From Elusimicrobiota bacterium (GTDB lineage Bacteria; Elusimicrobiota; Endomicrobiia; Endomicrobiales; Endomicrobiaceae): a stretch of DNA of 64,000 nt. The notes below the pieces were generated by a model, which was given only the letters and a program-made list of their open reading frames with translations, was not told where the DNA came from and searched no databases. The position numbers were made by a program, and so were the translations under genes. Positions within the stretch are counted from its first letter, which is position 1. Each line of letters begins with the position of its first letter. Where the stretch lies: contig JAFXSD010000028.1 of the NCBI GenBank assembly GCA_017525905.1, positions 41,579-105,578 of the forward strand, in the 5' to 3' direction. This document shows positions 47,483-56,290 of this stretch, in pieces.

Positions 47483-49066
47483 CTATTTGTGTGCTTTTTT
47501 CTTTGCAGCTAAAACAAACCCTTGAAATATCGGATGCGGCTTTGTAGGTCTTGCACCGAACTCAGGATGAAATTGAACCGCTATATAAAAAGGATGATTT
47601 TTAATTTCGACTATTTCGGGTAATACTCCTTTATGATAGCCGGAAACATCAAAACCCACTTTTTTGAACATATCAATATATTTGGGGTTCATTTCATATC
47701 TGTGTCTGTGTCTTTCCACAATTTTATCCGTCTTATAAAGTTGATGAGCCAATGAACCTTTTACCAAATCAGACTCATAATTGCCGAGTCTCATTGTTCC
47801 GCCCAAATATTTTACATCTTTTTGTTCGTCCAACATTTCTATTACCGGATAAATCGTTTTAGGATCTATTTCCGTAGAGTTTGCATTTTTAAATTTTAAC
47901 AAATGTCTTGCGGCTTCAATTACACAGCATTGCATACCTAAACATATTCCGAAGAACGGAACTTTGTTTTCTCTTGCAAATTTTATTGCTGCGATTTTTC
48001 CCTCAATTCCTCTCATACCGAATCCGCCCGGAACCAATATTCCGTCTAATGTTTTCAATCTTTTGATTAAGTTTTTATCTTCGGAAGAAATGTATTGAAT
48101 ATCCAAATTAACTTTTGCTTCCATAGCGGATATTTTTAAAGATTCATCTATGGATTTATAAGCATCTTTTAAATCCGCATATTTTCCGATAACACCTATT
48201 TTTACCGTCTTATAATGTTTTGTGTCTTGCTTAACATATTTAAACCACTTGTTACTGAATTTTACTTTGCTCTTTAAGTTAAGTCTTTTTAAAATGAAAG
48301 CATCTACACCCTGCTCGTGCAAAGATTCCGGAACATGATAGATAGAAGAACAGGTTCTTGCTTCAACAACCGCTTCTTTCGGAACATTACAGAACAATGA
48401 AATTTTACCTTTCATTGAATCATTTATCGGATATTGAGTCCTGCATATAATCATGTCGGGAATGATTCCCACTTCTCTTAATTTGTTAACGGAATGTTGT
48501 GTAGGTTTGGTTTTAAGTTCTTTTGCTCCCTCGATATAAGGAACAAAAGTTAAGTGGATACTCATAATATCTTCTCTTTTTTGTTCCAACATAAATTGTC
48601 TTGTTGCTTCAATAAAAGGAAGACCTTCTATATCTCCTATTGTTCCGCCTATTTCTATGATTGTTATGTCCACCTGTTTATCAAAAGCTATAAATCTTTT
48701 CTTTATTTCGTTTGTAATATGAGGAATTACCTGAACAGTTCCTCCGTTATATTCACCTTTTCTTTCTTTGTTTATGACGGTTTGATAAATATCTCCGGAT
48801 GTATTTGTGTTTGCTTTTTTTGTTACTATATCCAAAAATCTTTCGTATGTTCCCAAATCCAAATCAGCTTCGGCACCATCGGCAGTAACATAAACTTCTC
48901 CATGTTGAAAAGGATTCATGGTTCCGGGATCCACATTTATATAAGGATCCATTTTTATCATATTTACTTTATATCCGTGCAACTGTAAAAGTCTTCCGAT
49001 ACTTGCACCTGTTATACCTTTACCTAAAGAACTTACTACTCCGCCCGTCATAAAAATATACTTCAT
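47483..49066 (-). CDS. pyrG: CTP synthase
   Basis: 527 aa. It converts UTP to CTP with glutamine as nitrogen donor. The N-terminal synthetase domain begins KYIFMTGGVVSSLGKG and has MDPYINVDPGTMNP; the C-terminal glutamine amidotransferase domain shows FFGICLGMQC with the catalytic cysteine and QFHPEFGARP with the catalytic His-Glu. It heads a transcript with the ThiF-like gene. A long hairpin lies in its 5' leader. Confidence 0.97.
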   Translation of the reverse strand: MKYIFMTGGVVSSLGKGITGASIGRLLQLHGYKVNMIKMDPYINVDPGTMNPFQHGEVYVTADGAEADLDLGTYERFLDIVTKKANTNTSGDIYQTVINKERKGEYNGGTVQVIPHITNEIKKRFIAFDKQVDITIIEIGGTIGDIEGLPFIEATRQFMLEQKREDIMSIHLTFVPYIEGAKELKTKPTQHSVNKLREVGIIPDMIICRTQYPINDSMKGKISLFCNVPKEAVVEARTCSSIYHVPESLHEQGVDAFILKRLNLKSKVKFSNKWFKYVKQDTKHYKTVKIGVIGKYADLKDAYKSIDESLKISAMEAKVNLDIQYISSEDKNLIKRLKTLDGILVPGGFGMRGIEGKIAAIKFARENKVPFFGICLGMQCCVIEAARHLLKFKNANSTEIDPKTIYPVIEMLDEQKDVKYLGGTMRLGNYESDLVKGSLAHQLYKTDKIVERHRHRYEMNPKYIDMFKKVGFDVSGYHKGVLPEIVEIKNHPFYIAVQFHPEFGARPTKPHPIFQGFVLAAKKKAHK

Positions 49067-49092
49067 AATATGTTTTTCTCCTTATAAGAGAG

Positions 49093-49141
49093 AAGGGGAC
49101 TCAAAGAATATTATAAAACAAATATCTTTTAAGTCCCCCTT
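49093..49141 (-). promoter_or_regulatory. long hairpin in the pyrG leader
   Basis: About 19 base pairs can form between 49093-49112 and 49121-49141, with a bulge, a G-T pair and two mismatches. On the pyrG strand the arm begins with a run of five G and closes with CCCC just before the AAGGAG ribosome site. Its position between promoter and start suggests leader control; it lacks a clear U-run. Confidence 0.5.
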
Positions 49142-49161
49142 CATTAAAATTAATTTTAGAT

Positions 49162-49190
49162 ATATTATTATTTTTTTTTATGGTTGTCAA
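49162..49190 (-). promoter_or_regulatory. candidate pyrG promoter
   Basis: On the minus strand a perfect TTGACA (49185-49190) is followed after 17 bp by TAATAT (49162-49167). The -35 overlaps that of the opposing promoter. Confidence 0.5.
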
Positions 49191-49213
49191 AAGAAAAATA
49201 ACTTTTATATAAT
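49184..49213 (+). promoter_or_regulatory. candidate promoter for the CAT-like gene
   Basis: TTGTCA (49184-49189) and a perfect TATAAT (49208-49213) are 18 bp apart. The -35 shares five bases with the pyrG -35 on the other strand. Confidence 0.55.
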
Positions 49214-49255
49214 AGAGACAATAAAATAAATTTAATTAAAAGAGAGGCTATTAAA

Positions 49256-49903
49256 ATGGTTAATTATAAAGTAATTAACATGAACGAGTATTACAGAAAA
49301 GATGTTTTCAGACATTTCGCTCAAACAAAATGTTCAATTTCCATGACGGCAAGAATAGATGTTCAAGCCTTGTATGATTATTCAAAAAAAACCAACACAA
49401 AGTTTTATATAAATTTCTTATATTTGTTGGCTAAAACTTTAAATTCAAGGGAAGACTATAAGTTGGCATGGTTGCATCAAACAAATCAATTGATAGTTTA
49501 TGATAAAATAAATCCCACGCAATATATTTTTCATGAAGATACCGAAACATGCACACCGGTTTACACCATATATGATGAAAATTATAAGAAGTTTTATCAA
49601 AATGCAAGTAAAGATATTGAAATGGCGAAAAAAACACACGGGTACGGTCTTGATATGTTAAATCATCCCAATTGGTTTGATGCTTCCTATATGTCGTGGA
49701 TTTCTTATGACTCTTTAAATGTGGAACTTCCGGACGGTTACTTGTTTTTTATGCCGATAATTAATTGGGGAAGATACAGACAAGAAAACGGAAGACTTGT
49801 TATGCCTTTAACAGTAAGATTGAATCATGCATCGGCAGACGGATACCTTTTGGCAAGAGTTTATAAAATTTTGGAAGAAGAAATTAATAAATTCTGTAAA
49901 TAA
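49256..49903 (+). CDS. chloramphenicol acetyltransferase (CAT)-family O-acetyltransferase
   Basis: 215 aa, the usual CAT subunit size; active forms are cytoplasmic trimers using acetyl-CoA. The catalytic HxxxDG motif is present as LNHASADGYL near the C-terminus. The N-terminal CSISMTARIDV and the Asn-Trp rich INWGRYRQ segment fit the CatA fold. The protein may inactivate chloramphenicol or acetylate another hydroxyl compound. GAGAGG lies upstream of the ATG. There is no mobile element nearby and base composition is like the neighbours, so recent transfer is not evident. Confidence 0.85.
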   Translation: MVNYKVINMNEYYRKDVFRHFAQTKCSISMTARIDVQALYDYSKKTNTKFYINFLYLLAKTLNSREDYKLAWLHQTNQLIVYDKINPTQYIFHEDTETCTPVYTIYDENYKKFYQNASKDIEMAKKTHGYGLDMLNHPNWFDASYMSWISYDSLNVELPDGYLFFMPIINWGRYRQENGRLVMPLTVRLNHASADGYLLARVYKILEEEINKFCK

Positions 49904-49907
49904 GAAA

Positions 49908-51449
49908 TTATTGATTGCTATATAAATTTAATTTTTGAGTTTCCATTAACAATTTATATTTGTCACTCTTTTTAAGAGCTTCTCTAAGGTTGGTTTTTGT
50001 TATTTGTTGCAAATCTCCGTCGTCAAGTTTTCTTAAAATTTGAAATTTCGGATAAACGGATGCATTGTTTTGTAAATGTACCACAAGATTTTGTTCCGGA
50101 ACATTAAGTATGCTGTGAGGAACACTTCCCACTATAATATCCGAATAATTTCTTGTATTTTGAAGTGCAGTAATATCAAAATGGTCCATATCTCTGTAAG
50201 CTATCCATTTTATGTCTGTATTGTGTGAAAGTCCTAACTCTTTTAATATACTGTAAGCTTCTTTTAAAGAAATAGATCCTTCCCCTCCCAAAATCAAAAT
50301 GTCTGCTTTATCTCGGAATTTAAAGTCTGTGAATTTATAAGGATCATATTTTATGTTATGTTCTTGTAATTTGTATTGAAGATCTTTTATTTCACTAAGT
50401 TGCTGTTTTATTATTGTTTTATATCTTTCGTTTTCTTTTTCGGTATGTTCATAATATTTACTGAATCCGGACTTAACACTTGTAATTTGTCTGTTATGCT
50501 CGGATTTCAATAATAAAATTTGTCTTTCAAATTTTTCTTCAAGCTCTTTTTCTTTTTTTAATATATCTTCTTCCGATAAATTTTCTTGCTGAGCTATTTG
50601 CTTTTTTTGTTCTTCGAATTGTTTTGTTATTTTCTTTAATCTAACGGTATATCTTAAGTTTTTATATCGCAAAATACTCAAAGATCTGTATAATTCATAG
50701 AGATTTTTTAATGCAAAAGGAACGATAAACATCAGTATAATAAAAATTATCCAGAAATTAAAAACTTGTTCCCATTTTCCGACATTGAAAAAAGTGTCTT
50801 GAACCCATTTGTTCCACGAGAACTCTCTGTTTTCAAAAATATCCGGTATTGTGTTTAAGGATATGCTTCTTATTAAAGCTATATACCAATAAGGTTTATA
50901 TTTATAAACATAAGTATAGGTATAAAAACTGTCCTCAATGAAGACCATCTTTTTTATCTTTTTTTCTTCATAATATTTGTCATCCCAAGGAACTATTTCA
51001 TTATATTTGTATTTTGTTTGTATCAAAATATTATTTTTACTGTCTCTTACTTCCAACCAATGTTTTGTATATAAATTATTAAAATATTTAAGTCTTTTAT
51101 TTGCATATTCGTAAGAATACAAATTTATAAAATTGTTTAAAAATAAAGGATTGTTTAACAGTATGTTGTTTCTGTTCACATTGGTTAAAAAATTGTTCGC
51201 AAAATCAAAATCCGAATTGTTTGTATCATTTAAGGGCAAAATGTTTTCTTTAACCAACTGTTTATCATGTTTTATTATATCCGTAACAATATCGAATATT
51301 ATATCGGTTTCTATGCTTATTTCTTGTTCTCTTCCGCTAAAATAAGAAACCCACCCTATCGAAAGCCATATTATGCTCGATATAATGAAAGATACGACTA
51401 TTGAAGTGAATATTAAATGTTTTTTTAAGAAAAAATTTATAAAATTCAT
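49908..51449 (-). CDS. membrane sensor-like protein with coiled coil and DUF2325-like C-terminal domain
   Basis: 513 aa, function unknown. Layout: a membrane helix (about 12-35), an extracytoplasmic region (about 36-225) that looks like a Cache-type sensor, a second helix (about 232-250), a long charged coiled coil (about 275-380) and a C-terminal Rossmann-like domain starting ADILILGGEGSISLKEAY and containing YSDIIVGSVPHSI, similar to DUF2325. It converges on the CAT-like gene with only 4 bp between the stops. Signal transduction across the inner membrane is a fair guess; no kinase or cyclase domain is seen. Confidence 0.68.
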   Translation of the reverse strand: MNFINFFLKKHLIFTSIVVSFIISSIIWLSIGWVSYFSGREQEISIETDIIFDIVTDIIKHDKQLVKENILPLNDTNNSDFDFANNFLTNVNRNNILLNNPLFLNNFINLYSYEYANKRLKYFNNLYTKHWLEVRDSKNNILIQTKYKYNEIVPWDDKYYEEKKIKKMVFIEDSFYTYTYVYKYKPYWYIALIRSISLNTIPDIFENREFSWNKWVQDTFFNVGKWEQVFNFWIIFIILMFIVPFALKNLYELYRSLSILRYKNLRYTVRLKKITKQFEEQKKQIAQQENLSEEDILKKEKELEEKFERQILLLKSEHNRQITSVKSGFSKYYEHTEKENERYKTIIKQQLSEIKDLQYKLQEHNIKYDPYKFTDFKFRDKADILILGGEGSISLKEAYSILKELGLSHNTDIKWIAYRDMDHFDITALQNTRNYSDIIVGSVPHSILNVPEQNLVVHLQNNASVYPKFQILRKLDDGDLQQITKTNLREALKKSDKYKLLMETQKLNLYSNQ

Positions 51450-51593
51450 TTACATGCAAATATTAACATAAATTTAATATTTTATCAATGAATAAGTTTA
51501 TAACAAATCTCTTTATTATTTGTTTTATTTTTTATAAAATATTATTCAATTTAAAAATTTAAGTTAATTTATTATAAGGAGATTTAGACCAAA

Positions 51594-52682
51594 ATGGAAA
51601 GAGTGTACAATTTTTCTGCAGGTCCTGCCGTATTACCGGTAGAAGTGTTGCAACAAGCAGCTGACGAAATGTTGAATTATAAAGGTTCGGGAATGTCTGT
51701 TATGGAAATGAGCCATCGTTCAAAAACATATCAGGCAATTATCGATGAAGCAGAAGCGGATTTAAGAGATTTATTAAACATTCCTGCAAGTTATAAAGTT
51801 TTATTTGCACAAGGCGGTTGTTCATTACAATTTGCATCGGTTCCTATGAATTTAATGAGAAACGGAGTTGCAGATTATATTGTAACAGGTCAATGGGCAA
51901 AAAAAGCTTTCCAGGAAGCACAAAAATACGGAAAAGCAAACAAAATTGCAACATCTGAAGATAAAACATTTTCATATATTCCGGATTGTTCCGATTTGCC
52001 TGTGAGTGAAAATGCAGACTATGTTTATATTTGTGAAAACAACACAATTTACGGAACAAAATATAAAAAACTTCCCAACACAAAGGGTAAACCGCTAGTT
52101 TCCGATGTTTCATCTTGTTTCTTATCTGAACCTGTAGATATTACAAAATACGGTGTAATGTACGGCGGAGTTCAAAAAAATGTTGGCCCTTCCGGTGTTC
52201 AAATTTTAATAATCAGAGAAGATTTAATCGGTGAAGGTCCTGCTATTGCTAATACACCTACAATGATGAACTGGAAAATTCAAACAGATAACAAATCTTT
52301 GTATAACACACCTCCGACATACGGTATTTATATTTGCGGATTGGTATTTAAATGGATTAAGAAACTCGGCGGACTTTCAAAAATGAAAGAAATGAACGAA
52401 GCAAAAGCAAAAATCTTGTACGATTTCTTGGATTCAAGTAAATTGTTTAAAGGAACTGTTGTTAAAGAAGACAGATCATTAATGAATGTTCCTTTCGTTA
52501 TCGGTAACGAAGAAATGGAAGCAAAATTCATAAAAGAAGCAACTGCAGAAGGTTTGACCAGTCTTAAAGGTCACAGAACAGTTGGCGGTATGAGAGCTTC
52601 AATTTATAATGCAATGCCTATTGAAGGTGTTAAAAAATTAGTTGCATTCATGAAAGATTTTGAAAGCAAAAATTCATTATAA
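51594..52682 (+). CDS. serC: phosphoserine aminotransferase
   Basis: 362 aa PLP enzyme of serine biosynthesis (3-phosphohydroxypyruvate to phosphoserine), also used for pyridoxal phosphate synthesis. Typical segments: YNFSAGPAVLPVEVLQQA at the N-terminus, MEMSHRSK, the PLP lysine in GGVQKNVGPSG, and the C-terminal GHRTVGGMRASIYNAMP. AAGGAG lies 12 bp upstream of the ATG. A strong terminator follows directly. Confidence 0.97.
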   Translation: MERVYNFSAGPAVLPVEVLQQAADEMLNYKGSGMSVMEMSHRSKTYQAIIDEAEADLRDLLNIPASYKVLFAQGGCSLQFASVPMNLMRNGVADYIVTGQWAKKAFQEAQKYGKANKIATSEDKTFSYIPDCSDLPVSENADYVYICENNTIYGTKYKKLPNTKGKPLVSDVSSCFLSEPVDITKYGVMYGGVQKNVGPSGVQILIIREDLIGEGPAIANTPTMMNWKIQTDNKSLYNTPPTYGIYICGLVFKWIKKLGGLSKMKEMNEAKAKILYDFLDSSKLFKGTVVKEDRSLMNVPFVIGNEEMEAKFIKEATAEGLTSLKGHRTVGGMRASIYNAMPIEGVKKLVAFMKDFESKNSL

Positions 52683-52696
52683 TTTTTGGTATGATA

Positions 52697-52737
52697 AAAA
52701 AGGGACTTGGAAAAAATACCAAGTCCCCTTTTTTTTA
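52697..52737 (+). terminator. Rho-independent terminator of serC
   Basis: GGGACTTGG / CCAAGTCCC, a 9-bp GC-rich stem with an 8-nt A-rich loop and flanking A/T pairs, is followed by a run of ten T, 15 bp after the serC stop. Confidence 0.9.
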
Positions 52738-52775
52738 TTGTTGTTTTAAAAAATTTATATTAAAATATATACGAT

Positions 52776-53576
52776 ATGAATAAAAAAATAAAAGTATTAT
52801 TATCTATTGTGATATTTTGTGTCGTTTATTTTGCTGTTTTATATATTTTTCAAATTAATTTTTTGTTCAATCCCGACACAAATTACAAATCTCCTAAAGA
52901 AGCAGGGTTCGATATGTTTACGGAAGAACCTGTAACTGCTAAAGACGGTACACAAGTAATGACTTGGTATTATGAAGGAGATACAGATAAACCGTTAATA
53001 TTGTATTTTCATGGTAATACCGGTTTAATGGCAAGGTTTGCCCCCGCTATAACAAAACTCACAAATGAAGGTTATTCCGTTGCCATGATGGAATATAGAA
53101 GTTTTGGAAATACTGAAGGCAAAATCTCACAAGAAACGATTTTTTCGGATGCTGTTTCTTTTTTTGATTATTATAAAAATAAAACCGATAAAAAAATTAT
53201 TCTTTACGGATACTCTTTCGGCTGTGCTTTTGCAATGGGACTTACGCAACACAGAAATCCGGACGGCATTATTTTGACAGCTCCGTTTTCGTCTCTTTAT
53301 CAGGAAGTAAAAGAATATCCTGTTCCGTTAGCTTTTTTGGTATTAAAAGATAAATATCCGTCTGATGAGTATATTAAAAATATAAAGTGTCCTATATTAA
53401 TAATACACGGAACAGATGATAAATTAATAGATAGTTCTCATTCTCAAAGATTATTTGATTTAGTGACGGTGGAAGCAAAGCAACTTGTTCTCGTAAAAGA
53501 TGTAAATCATCACGATATTTTCTTTAAAGAACATAATGTTCCTGTAATTTTAAATTGGTTAGAACAATTCAATTAA
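52776..53576 (+). CDS. membrane-anchored alpha/beta hydrolase (BEM46-like)
   Basis: 266 aa. One N-terminal membrane helix (about 7-27), then an alpha/beta hydrolase fold: oxyanion region YFHGNTGLMARFAP, nucleophile elbow GYSFGCA, acid in IIHGTDDKLID and catalytic histidine in VNHHDIF. The layout matches BEM46/ABHD13-type serine hydrolases, whose natural substrates are poorly known. The start lies just past the serC terminator; the ribosome site is weak. Confidence 0.87.
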   Translation: MNKKIKVLLSIVIFCVVYFAVLYIFQINFLFNPDTNYKSPKEAGFDMFTEEPVTAKDGTQVMTWYYEGDTDKPLILYFHGNTGLMARFAPAITKLTNEGYSVAMMEYRSFGNTEGKISQETIFSDAVSFFDYYKNKTDKKIILYGYSFGCAFAMGLTQHRNPDGIILTAPFSSLYQEVKEYPVPLAFLVLKDKYPSDEYIKNIKCPILIIHGTDDKLIDSSHSQRLFDLVTVEAKQLVLVKDVNHHDIFFKEHNVPVILNWLEQFN

Positions 53577-53584
53577 TAAATTTT

Positions 53585-54469
53585 CTAAAAAAGAGATGGT
53601 TGTTCATCTGTGTTTTCATAATTCGGATAAGAAATCTTTTTTTCTTTTAACGGGAAAGTAGATTCTATTTTTTCTAATATATTGTCTATATGCTTTTGAT
53701 ATACGGAATTTACATAAGAGCCTTTATAATGAGATTTTATTTTGTTATACAAGTGCGGTAATTTGTTTTTTACAAAATTCAAAAAATTTATTTTTGTTTC
53801 TCCTCTCAAATTTAAAATTGAAGTAACCGCAAAGTTTACATTGTTTTCTTGAGCAAATTTATATAACATACTCAAATTGTTGTAAGAATCTGTGAGTTCG
53901 GGTATTATAGGCATAATAAATATGCCGGTATTAACCTTCGTCTTTGAAAGTTCTTTTAGATTATTAAACCTTTCTTTTATGGTAGATGCCCCCGGTTCTA
54001 TAAGTTGTCTGATTTTCTCATTTATGGTTGTAATGGTACAAGCAACATTTACCGGAACAAGTGTTGCAAGTTCGGCAAACAAATCAAAATCTCTCAGTAT
54101 AAGTTTAGATTTTGTAGATAAACTTACAGGCACTTTATATTTTATACACAATTTTAAAATATCAGGCATTAATTTATATTTCTTTTCTGCCGGCTGATAA
54201 CTGTCAGTAACTCCACCGATGTTTACTAATTTTCGGTTCCATCTTTTTGAAGATATTTGTTTTTCAAAACATTCCACAATGTTTTTCTTTACATAAATTT
54301 CATCGAAAAAATCATCGGACTCCATATATTTATGAGAATATAATGCAAAACAATATTGGCATTTATGTTCGCATCCTCTGTAAATATTCAAATCCCAATT
54401 GAAAGGTAAGAATTTGCTGTTAATTCTGTTACAGGCGGTTTTGGAACTTATTTCTATATATTTAGACAT
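53585..54469 (-). CDS. radical SAM protein of the SplB/Rv2578c type
   Basis: 294 aa. The 4Fe-4S motif CEHKCQYC (CxxxCxxC) appears near residue 33 after LPFNWDLNIYRGC, as in the spore photoproduct lyase-like group of radical SAM proteins. The barrel strands VPVSLSTKSKLILRDFDL and VNVACTITTI fit that group. Repair of thymine lesions is the best known activity of SplB, but many relatives have no assigned role. It converges on the alpha/beta hydrolase gene. Confidence 0.82.
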   Translation of the reverse strand: MSKYIEISSKTACNRINSKFLPFNWDLNIYRGCEHKCQYCFALYSHKYMESDDFFDEIYVKKNIVECFEKQISSKRWNRKLVNIGGVTDSYQPAEKKYKLMPDILKLCIKYKVPVSLSTKSKLILRDFDLFAELATLVPVNVACTITTINEKIRQLIEPGASTIKERFNNLKELSKTKVNTGIFIMPIIPELTDSYNNLSMLYKFAQENNVNFAVTSILNLRGETKINFLNFVKNKLPHLYNKIKSHYKGSYVNSVYQKHIDNILEKIESTFPLKEKKISYPNYENTDEQPSLF

Positions 54470-54476
54470 AATTTAA

Positions 54477-54630
54477 TTGTAAATTATAAATTGCCGTTTT
54501 ATCTGTCATCCCGCACTTGATGCGGAATCTCTCTGTTCGTTGTTGTCGTTTCCATACATCCATACATCTATACACCCAGCCTTCCATCCCTCTGTCGTTT
54601 GTCGTTCATTATAAATTATAAATTGCCGTT
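54477..54630. repeat. spacer element flanked by direct repeats, containing a REP-like palindrome
   Basis: Two nearly identical 23-bp copies (54477-54499 and 54608-54630, ending AAATTATAAATTGCCGTT) flank about 110 bp. Inside lie the palindrome CCGCA-CTTGA-TGCGG (54512-54526) within GTCATCCCGCACTTGATGCG and several TGTCGTT copies. No reading frame is evident. Confidence 0.6.
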
Positions 54631-56203
54631 AAAAGTATGGGGCTAACCTTGCTAAAATTCCGTCAGTATAAGAATTTTCCCCTAAAAGAGTTTTCCTTAT
54701 TGAAATGACTTCTTCTATGGAAACGGGTTTTAAATGTGCAACTTTATTTCTTAGACTTCTGCATTTTTGCAAACTTTTATATTCTTTGTTGCTTAAACCT
54801 GCTTGTTCTCTTATATCTCTTATGCCGTTATCCAATATTTTTTTTGGATCAATTTTGTTTTGTATGTTTTGTTGTTCGTCCGGAACTTTTGTATCATCTT
54901 GCTTTTCGAATGTTTCCTCGCCGTATGCACTAACCATAACTATTCTTTCAAAAGCTTTTACATAACAATTTGCTATTGCTGACGGTTCCAGTGCCTTTGT
55001 ATCTTTGTATTTGTTGAATAAAAATTCTCCCGTAGCAACATATTTAACCATAACCGGATCATATATGAAATTTTTAAAATCTTTAAAGGCAGCCTTTATT
55101 TCTTCTTCGATCTTGGTTATTTTTGAATTAAAATCCTTTTCTTCTTCCAATTTCTTTAATAAAGCGGAATACTTATTGTTCAACAGCTTTTGTTCCGAAA
55201 TATGTTTTTTTAATATTGTTCTCTTGAAAACAATATATGCAATAAGTACTATTACCGATATAAATATTAAATAAGCCAGAACGAAATGTAAATTGTATTC
55301 CAAAATAAAATTTAAAGTTTTAGGATTTTTAGTACAAATACCGAGCAATCTGTCTACGGATATAAAATCCTTGTTCTCTATAATCCCTAATATTCTTACT
55401 TTTCTTCTTATTGAAGCGTAATCTCTGTCATGAGCTTGTATAAAAGAAATGGTCTCATTATCTTTAAACAGTTCCAATATTAAGTTTTTTATATCGGAAA
55501 CCAATTGCGGATTTTCTTTTTTTATTTTATCATTTACCCATAGGGGATCGTTAGGTATTTTAGAATTTATCTCAAATATTTTTATTGATGGATTATTTTC
55601 AAATAACGGATCATCATCAAGAAGACCGTAAAAAGAACAACATGCATCCCATTTATCCTCTAAAACATATTCGTAAACATCTTCTGCACTATTAGAATAG
55701 TCGTTGGAAAATTCTTTTCCTAAGTAAACGCCGTTTTCTATTAAAAATAGTTTTGGATATAAATATCCTGAAGCGGAATTCGGGTTTGTAAAATAAAATT
55801 TTTTATGTTTTAAATCTTTAATATCATTTATGTCTTTGTCCGTTCTTGCAAGTATAACAGGTGTATAATCAACTTGCCACTCATTATTAATTTTATAAAC
55901 GGATTTTAATATAACAGTATCCGACAATGAAAGAACATAAGTTAACGGAGAACCTTTATAAAAATCACTGTTTCCCCTGAAAAGATCTATTACAAATACA
56001 TCGTAATCCAAAATTTTTATTATTGCTTTTTTATTAAGTTTTTCTTTTATTGCATTTGTTATTTGTTCACTATAATTTGCAAAATCATCACCTTTTAAAA
56101 TTGCAATACTGATTTCACCGGATTCTTTTTGTGCAAATACATTTACACTAAAAGAACAGCAAAACAATAATATTGGAAATAATAAAATTTTTAATTTGTT
56201 CAT
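54629..56203 (-). CDS. PhnD-like periplasmic sensor joined to a HEPN-like cytoplasmic domain
   Basis: 524 aa. Signal peptide or anchor (1-24), then a periplasmic domain like PhnD-type phosphonate/phosphite binding proteins: GSPLTYVLSL, PVILARTDKDINDIKDLKHKK, NPNSASGYLYPKLFL and the RDYASIRRKVRIL end. A membrane helix (about 308-330) leads to a short coiled coil and an alpha-helical domain whose end has RSLRNKVAHLKPVS, the R-x4-H motif of HEPN domains. This reads as a receptor that senses a small ligand outside and controls a HEPN-type, possibly RNA-cleaving, domain inside. The combination is inferred from motifs. No phosphonate transporter genes are nearby. Confidence 0.7.
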   Translation of the reverse strand: MNKLKILLFPILLFCCSFSVNVFAQKESGEISIAILKGDDFANYSEQITNAIKEKLNKKAIIKILDYDVFVIDLFRGNSDFYKGSPLTYVLSLSDTVILKSVYKINNEWQVDYTPVILARTDKDINDIKDLKHKKFYFTNPNSASGYLYPKLFLIENGVYLGKEFSNDYSNSAEDVYEYVLEDKWDACCSFYGLLDDDPLFENNPSIKIFEINSKIPNDPLWVNDKIKKENPQLVSDIKNLILELFKDNETISFIQAHDRDYASIRRKVRILGIIENKDFISVDRLLGICTKNPKTLNFILEYNLHFVLAYLIFISVIVLIAYIVFKRTILKKHISEQKLLNNKYSALLKKLEEEKDFNSKITKIEEEIKAAFKDFKNFIYDPVMVKYVATGEFLFNKYKDTKALEPSAIANCYVKAFERIVMVSAYGEETFEKQDDTKVPDEQQNIQNKIDPKKILDNGIRDIREQAGLSNKEYKSLQKCRSLRNKVAHLKPVSIEEVISIRKTLLGENSYTDGILARLAPYF

Positions 56204-56290
56204 TGTGAAGTATTTTACTAAATTTTAGTCATATTTACTATAAATATTTATATCTTAAAAGATGAAATCGTTTTGCCAAATATAAAAAAG

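Noticed and set aside
54506..54531. Insertion sequence end or attachment site
   Set aside because: The palindrome is short, there is no transposase or integrase nearby and the flanking direct repeats belong to a dispersed AT-rich family.
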